DNA of 64,000 nt from positions 2,023,704 through 2,087,703 of the forward strand of contig NZ_CP011930.1 in assembly GCF_001040945.1 (NCBI RefSeq), written 5' to 3'. A program made the position numbers and the translations under genes. The DNA is from Herbaspirillum seropedicae. Lineage in GTDB: Bacteria > Pseudomonadota > Gammaproteobacteria > Burkholderiales > Burkholderiaceae_D. The notes beneath the pieces were generated by a model, which did not search any database, had not been told where the DNA came from, and worked only from the letters and a program-made list of their open reading frames with translations. Below, piece by piece: positions 59,963-64,000 of this stretch (position 1 is its first letter; each line of letters starts with the position of its first letter).

Positions 59963-61315
59963 TCAGGCCGCCAGCAAGGCCTCCACTGCCAGGCCGATGG
60001 ACAGCAGGCGTTTATCCTGGCCGCCGCAGGCCGCCAACGACAACCCGACCGGCGCACTGCCGGGAGCATGGCAGGGCAGGGACAGCGCGCAACCATCGAG
60101 GAAGTTGATCAGCGTGGGATTGCGCAGCATCTTGCCGTTGGCGCCATAGTAGGCGTCGTCGCTGGCTTGCAGCTCGGCAATACGCGGGGCGACGATGGGG
60201 ACGGTGGGCATGACCAGTGCGTCGTAACCGGCCAGTTGCGCCTCTACCTGGGCGATCCAGCGCGGGCGGGCGTGCAGCACGTCCAGCAGGTCGGCGGCGC
60301 TCATGTCCTTGCCACGCAGGATGCGCGAGACCACGCGCTGGTCATAGCCGGCGGCGTTCTCGGCGATCAGCGCGCGGTGCCAGGCGTAGGCCTCGGCGGC
60401 GGTGAAGCCGCCCTTGGCATTGATGGCCGCCAGGGCGTTGAAGGCCGGCACTTCGGCCTCGACGATCATGGCGCCGGCGGCGGCCAGCTTGCCCAGCGCT
60501 GTGCGGTAGGCCTGGCCGACGGTGTCGTCCATGCCATCCAGCACCACATTGGTCGGCGCCAGCAGGCGCAGCCCGCGCAGCGGGTGCGCAAGGACGGCTA
60601 CATAGTCTTCACCGGCCAGGACAGCGTCCATGATGGCGCAGCATTGCACCGATACAGCCAGCGGGCCAATCGAATCCAGATAGGCGGACAGTGGCAGTAC
60701 ACCTTGCATGGACACCCGTGCCGCCGTCGGCTTGAAGCCGGTCAGGCCATTGAGCGCCGAGGGGATGCGCACCGAGCCGCCGGTGTCCGAACCGACTGCC
60801 GCAAAGGCCATGCCATCGGTGACCGAAATGGCCGCGCCGGAGGAAGAGCCGCCAGGGATGCGGCCGCCCTCGATGTTGCGCTCCCAGGCGTTCTGCGGCG
60901 TGCCGTAGTGCGGGTTGATGCCTAGGCCGGAGTAGGCGAACTCGGTCATGTTGGTCTTGCCGATGAGGATGGCGCCGGCCTTGAGCAGGTTCTGCACCAC
61001 GGCGGCATGTGCGCTGGCGACGGGCTTGCCGCGCAGGACCACGGAGCCGGCCAGGGTGGTTTCACCGGCCACGTCGAAGAGGTCCTTGACCGAGACCGGC
61101 ACCCCTTCCAGCGGTGAGCGGCACAGTCTGGCTGCGCGCAGGGTATCGGAGGCGCGGGCCGCCGCGCGCGCCTGCTCGGCATAGACGCGGGTGAAGACAC
61201 GCGCGCCTTCGCCAGCCGGGTCGGCGATGCGGGCCAGGGCTTGCTCGGTCAGTTGCAGGGAGGTGGTGTGGCCGGCGGCGAGGTCGGCGGCCAGTCGGGA
61301 AAGTGTGCTTGGCAT
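59963..61315 (-). CDS. amidase-signature family hydrolase
   Basis: 450 residues with the Ser-Ser-Lys triad: K77 in VSVKDLF, a cis-serine in GGSSSG (157), and the nucleophile S181 in GSDTGGSVRIP. TNMTEFAYSG and the C-terminal LPCHAPGSAPVGLSL are also typical. It hydrolyses a small amide to acid plus ammonia; allophanate-type or GatA-like substrates cannot be separated by eye, but no gatB/C is adjacent. The ATG at 61315 is chosen over 27 Arg/Cys-rich upstream codons. DUF2848 and MFS genes follow upstream in the same direction, suggesting a joint uptake and hydrolysis pathway. Confidence 0.9.
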   Translation of the reverse strand: MPSTLSRLAADLAAGHTTSLQLTEQALARIADPAGEGARVFTRVYAEQARAAARASDTLRAARLCRSPLEGVPVSVKDLFDVAGETTLAGSVVLRGKPVASAHAAVVQNLLKAGAILIGKTNMTEFAYSGLGINPHYGTPQNAWERNIEGGRIPGGSSSGAAISVTDGMAFAAVGSDTGGSVRIPSALNGLTGFKPTAARVSMQGVLPLSAYLDSIGPLAVSVQCCAIMDAVLAGEDYVAVLAHPLRGLRLLAPTNVVLDGMDDTVGQAYRTALGKLAAAGAMIVEAEVPAFNALAAINAKGGFTAAEAYAWHRALIAENAAGYDQRVVSRILRGKDMSAADLLDVLHARPRWIAQVEAQLAGYDALVMPTVPIVAPRIAELQASDDAYYGANGKMLRNPTLINFLDGCALSLPCHAPGSAPVGLSLAACGGQDKRLLSIGLAVEALLAA

Positions 61316-61433
61316 GATGAGGAAGTCGTGGTTCTCAGTCAGGGACGTCCGCAGGCGATCAAAGCGTGCAGTATCGCACTGCTGCGGGCATCCCACAAAA
61401 CGGCCGGCCTGGCCGGCCGCAGCGGGGGAGCGC

Positions 61434-62111
61434 TCAGGCCACTTCGGCCAGCGACTGCGCCACGTAGTGATGGCGCAGGGCGCGCTGGCGGCGCGGGTCG
61501 AACAATTCCATCGTGAAGGAGGCGGCCGGACGGATGCCGCCGATGGCGCCCACGGTGCCGCAGGTCATGCCGCAGCCTTCGGGCAGCTGCGCGCGGCCTT
61601 CGGTGAAGCGTTCGATCAGGTCGGCCGGGGTGCGCAGCGAGGCCAGCGGGCCCTCCTGGTAGAGCTTGCTCTGTCCGTCTTCCTCGATCCAGGAACGGAT
61701 CACCAGTTCATCCCAGTACTCGGCCACATCCGCCAGCTTCCACGCGGTCGTGCCGACCGGCTTGACGCAGGCCTGCTTGGAGAAGGCCACGCTGTGCGCT
61801 TCGAGCTTGCGGTCGGTATGGTCCGAGGCGATGGAGACATAGAGCTCGCCACCGGCGTTGAAGACGAAGGTCTCCACTTCGCCGGAGGAGGCCTCGCCCA
61901 GCACCTGCACCTGGGCGGCTTGCGAGAGCTGGTTGGCCGAGACGCGGTAGAACAGCGGCACCGCGCTGGGGCGGGAGATGCCCAGGGCTTCCAGTTCTTC
62001 GATATGGTGCTCGATGGCGGCCATGTCGCGGCCAGCCCAGCCGGCGATGACCAGGGTATGGATCTCGGCCTGGAGGGAGGATTGGTCGGGGAGGGTAAAG
62101 GTCAGCTTCAT
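61434..62111 (-). CDS. DUF2848-family protein
   Basis: 225 residues: a beta-rich protein with the conserved segments FVFNAGGELYVSIASDHTDRKLEAHSVAFSKQACVKP and GCGMTCGTVGAIGG. The family resembles the fumarylacetoacetate-hydrolase fold (HTDR metal-ligand region) but no reaction is established. It is commonly next to amidase genes, as here, and may act on the product or substrate of that amidase. Confidence 0.85.
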   Translation of the reverse strand: MKLTFTLPDQSSLQAEIHTLVIAGWAGRDMAAIEHHIEELEALGISRPSAVPLFYRVSANQLSQAAQVQVLGEASSGEVETFVFNAGGELYVSIASDHTDRKLEAHSVAFSKQACVKPVGTTAWKLADVAEYWDELVIRSWIEEDGQSKLYQEGPLASLRTPADLIERFTEGRAQLPEGCGMTCGTVGAIGGIRPAASFTMELFDPRRQRALRHHYVAQSLAEVA

Positions 62112-62212
62112 GAGTGTCTATCCAACAGGGTGAATCAAGGGGAGTCGGTGCCAGGCGTAGCAGTCCCGCCATGCACATCTTTTTCCGTTCGGACTGGGTA
62201 GATCCGGAGGAT

Positions 62213-62294
62213 CGTATCGAAGGCGCTGTGTCGGGTGCGCAAAAGCCGGAGGCCAGAGCGCCCCTTCGACGAGCTCAGGACAGACTTCGATACG
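62213..62294. repeat. structured inverted-repeat element with CTTCGACGAGCTCAGGA core
   Basis: CGTATCGAAG (62213-62222) and CTTCGATACG (62285-62294) pair perfectly, and GGCGCT/AGCGCC (62222-62227; 62257-62262) pair inside. The right arm contains CCCCTTCGACGAGCTCAGGACAG, similar to a sequence I have seen repeated in many proteobacterial genomes. It lies in the 196-base gap between the MFS and DUF2848 genes. Confidence 0.6.
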
Positions 62295-62307
62295 CTGGGG
62301 TGCGGTA

Positions 62308-63621
62308 TCAATGCTTCCTGATGAACACCACCACCAGGAAGCTGGCAACCAGTTCCAGCGCCGCCACGAAGTACAGACCCGAGGACAGCGACCCGGTGCT
62401 GGTCTTCAATGCGCCGATCATGTAGGGCGCAACGAAGCCGGCCAGGTTGCCGATGGAGTTGATCAGGGCAATGCCGCCTGCGGCTGCAGTGCCGGCCAGG
62501 AAGGCGCCGGGGATGGACCAGAACACCGGGAAGGCGGCCAGGATGCCGATGGCCGCCAACGTCAGCGAACACAGCGCCAGGGTGGCGTTGCCCAGCGTCA
62601 TGCCGGTGGCGACCAGGCCGATACAGGCGATGAGGGTGGCGATGGCGCTGTGCAGGCGACGCTCGCCGGTCTTGTCGGAATGGAAGCCGTTCCAGATCAT
62701 CGCCAGCGTGCCGGCTATGAAGGGGATGGCCGAGATCAGGCCGATCTGCAGATTGCCCTTCACGCCGATTTCCTTGATGATGGACGGTGCCCAGAAGGCG
62801 ATGGTGGCGTTGCCGCTGACCACGCAGAAATACACGGCGGCACAGATCCAGACGCGATAGTTGGTGCAGGCATCCTTGAAGGAGAAATGCTTGCCCGGCG
62901 CACTGTTCTCGGCGGCCAGCACCTGGGTGACGGCGTTCTTTTCCGCCTCGCTGAGCCACTTGGCGTTGGCCGGTCTTTCCGGCAGCCAGGCCAGTACGGC
63001 AAAGCCGGCCAGGATGGAGGGAATGCCTTCGAGGATGAAGAGCCATTGCCAGTTGGCCAGATGCCCCACGCCTTCCATGCCGCTCATGATGAGACCGGCA
63101 ATGGGACCGCCGACGGCACCGGCGATGGCGAACGACGTCATGAACAGGCCGTTGACACGGGCGCGGCGCTGGGCCGGGAACCAGTAGGTCAGGTACAGCA
63201 CCACGCCGGGGAAGAAGCCGGCCTCGAAGATGCCCAGCAGGAAGCGCAGGATGTAGAAGCTGGTCGGCGTGGTGACGTAGGCCATGGCCATCGACGCCAG
63301 CCCCCAGAGGATGGTGATGCGGGCCAGGGTCTTGCGGGCGCCGATCTTTTCCAGCAGCAGGTTGCTGGGCACTTCGAAGATGAAATAGCCGATGAAGAAG
63401 ATGCCTGCCCCCAAGCCATAGACCGCTTCCGAGAACTGCAGGTCCTGCAGCATCTGCAGCTTGGCAAAGCCGACGTTGACGCGGTCGATCCAGGCCAGCA
63501 CGAACAGGAAGACCAGGAAGGGAATCAGACGCCAGGCGATCTTGCGGTAGGTGACTTCCAGCGGTGCTGCCGCGCTGGCATGGGCCGCCGGCGTGGCCGC
63601 CGCGGATGGGGAATAAGACAT
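62308..63621 (-). CDS. MFS transporter, anion/cation symporter (ACS) type
   Basis: 437 residues and 12 predicted helices. YRKIAWRLIPFLVFLFVLAWIDRVNVGFAKLQM and YGLGAGIFFIGYFIFEVPSNLLLEKIGARK are the hallmarks of the ACS (D-galactonate/phthalate/tartrate-like) MFS family, which imports organic anions with protons. The ATG at 63621 follows GAGGAGG; 37 upstream codons are rejected. It lies upstream of the DUF2848 and amidase genes on the same strand and probably imports the substrate. Confidence 0.92.
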   Translation of the reverse strand: MSYSPSAAATPAAHASAAAPLEVTYRKIAWRLIPFLVFLFVLAWIDRVNVGFAKLQMLQDLQFSEAVYGLGAGIFFIGYFIFEVPSNLLLEKIGARKTLARITILWGLASMAMAYVTTPTSFYILRFLLGIFEAGFFPGVVLYLTYWFPAQRRARVNGLFMTSFAIAGAVGGPIAGLIMSGMEGVGHLANWQWLFILEGIPSILAGFAVLAWLPERPANAKWLSEAEKNAVTQVLAAENSAPGKHFSFKDACTNYRVWICAAVYFCVVSGNATIAFWAPSIIKEIGVKGNLQIGLISAIPFIAGTLAMIWNGFHSDKTGERRLHSAIATLIACIGLVATGMTLGNATLALCSLTLAAIGILAAFPVFWSIPGAFLAGTAAAGGIALINSIGNLAGFVAPYMIGALKTSTGSLSSGLYFVAALELVASFLVVVFIRKH

Positions 63622-63923
63622 GAAAACCTCCTCAGGTAATGCCGGCGTCCGCTGCTGCGGCGTCGTGCTGTGGTCTGTGGGAAATGAAGATGTGGCCGGA
63701 CCTGCACAGGCAATCCGGAATGCCGGGGTCATACGGTGCTGCCGTCTCGGTCTGAAATCAGTATGGGGATGCGGGGCAGGCGCTGTCCAACAAGAAAATC
63801 TGAGCAGGCTTGATTGAAAAATCTTATGAGCAAAAGCAGGGCAGGGTTTGCTTCAGGATGGTGCTGTGCGCGCAAGCCTGGCCTGCCGCGCCCGCCCGCC
63901 CCGGCGCGGGCGCGGCGCGCTCT
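63622..63923. other. 302-base intergenic region before the MFS gene
   Basis: Contains the ribosome-binding site of the MFS gene (GAGGAGG, 63628-63634 on the minus strand), an AT-rich stretch around 63784-63830 that probably holds the promoter, and a GC-rich 8-bp hairpin GCGCCCGC/GCGGGCGC (about 63890-63912) just downstream of the partial gene at the right edge. No other gene was seen. Confidence 0.5.
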
Positions 63924-64000
63924 TTAGTTCAGCGAGGCTGGCAGGCGGGCGATCTCATGGCCCCAATTGAGTGCGAAATCGGCAGCGGTTTCCTGGGCAA
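63924..64000 (-). CDS. C-terminal end of an unidentified minus-strand gene (partial)
   Basis: The last 24 codons before a TAA at 63924-63926 read AQETAADFALNWGHEIARLPASLN. The gene enters from the right edge. Its identity cannot be judged; a transcriptional regulator of the MFS/amidase cluster is possible by position. Confidence 0.55.
   Translation of the reverse strand, partial: AQETAADFALNWGHEIARLPASLN

Overview
The window is high-GC chromosomal DNA with densely packed, mostly housekeeping genes. It looks like a betaproteobacterium of the Oxalobacteraceae, most probably Herbaspirillum or a close relative. This is an inference from gene content, codon style and ParC/HtpG/MocR-type proteins; no search was run. 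No phage, insertion sequence, CRISPR array or rRNA operon is present. A truncated tRNA gene lies at the left edge.

Layout. 1-8.2 kb: the 5' end of a tRNA, a spermidine-synthase-like protein, a MetQ-type binding protein, a DNA glycosylase, an SDR, small membrane and lipoprotein genes, a GNAT/FUSC pair, and htpG behind a sigma32-type promoter. 8.6-24.1 kb: a six-gene type I secretion locus, ordered TolC, MotB/OmpA-like protein, HlyD, MotA/TolQ-like protein, ABC exporter, then a 2,656-residue RTX-repeat giant. The embedded proton-channel-like pair makes it resemble the Salmonella SPI-4 Sii system. 24.1-30.6 kb: a MocR regulator divergent from a threonine-dehydratase, LysE and EamA cluster, then a RidA-like protein, an aminotransferase and a cupin. 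30.7-34.3 kb: a GNAT toxin with a DUF1778-type antitoxin, a metallo-beta-lactamase-fold lipoprotein, and a tautomerase divergent from a LysR regulator.

34.35-36.15 kb is a lower-GC island that looks like a type VI secretion cargo cassette. It holds a 46-codon leader gene, a PAAR/transthyretin-like carrier broken by an in-frame TAA, an M15-like peptidoglycan peptidase and a secreted candidate immunity protein. 36.4-37.5 kb: an Hsp20 gene with a sigma32 promoter and a ROSE-like RNA thermometer hairpin, then a lone HPt protein. 38.1-47.6 kb: a 2,903-residue giant protein followed by a HlyC-like lysine acyltransferase and a dedicated acyl carrier protein. I read this as a self-contained toxin-acylation module and consider it the most novel item. 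47.7-54.4 kb: a NodT/HlyD/RbbA-like/YhhJ-like ABC-2 exporter and a small membrane protein. 54.5-59.7 kb: parE, a lytic transglycosylase and parC on the minus strand. 60-63.6 kb: an amidase, a DUF2848 protein and an MFS transporter. The C-terminal end of another minus-strand gene lies at the right edge.

Genes that appear to work together: 8646-24053 (secretion of a giant surface or secreted RTX protein, probably energised by a proton channel); 38076-47560 (giant protein, acylase and ACP); 34352-36153 (effector, carrier and immunity); 24083-28360 (amino-acid catabolism and export under MocR); and the parE/parC cluster. Functions are from motif recognition by eye.
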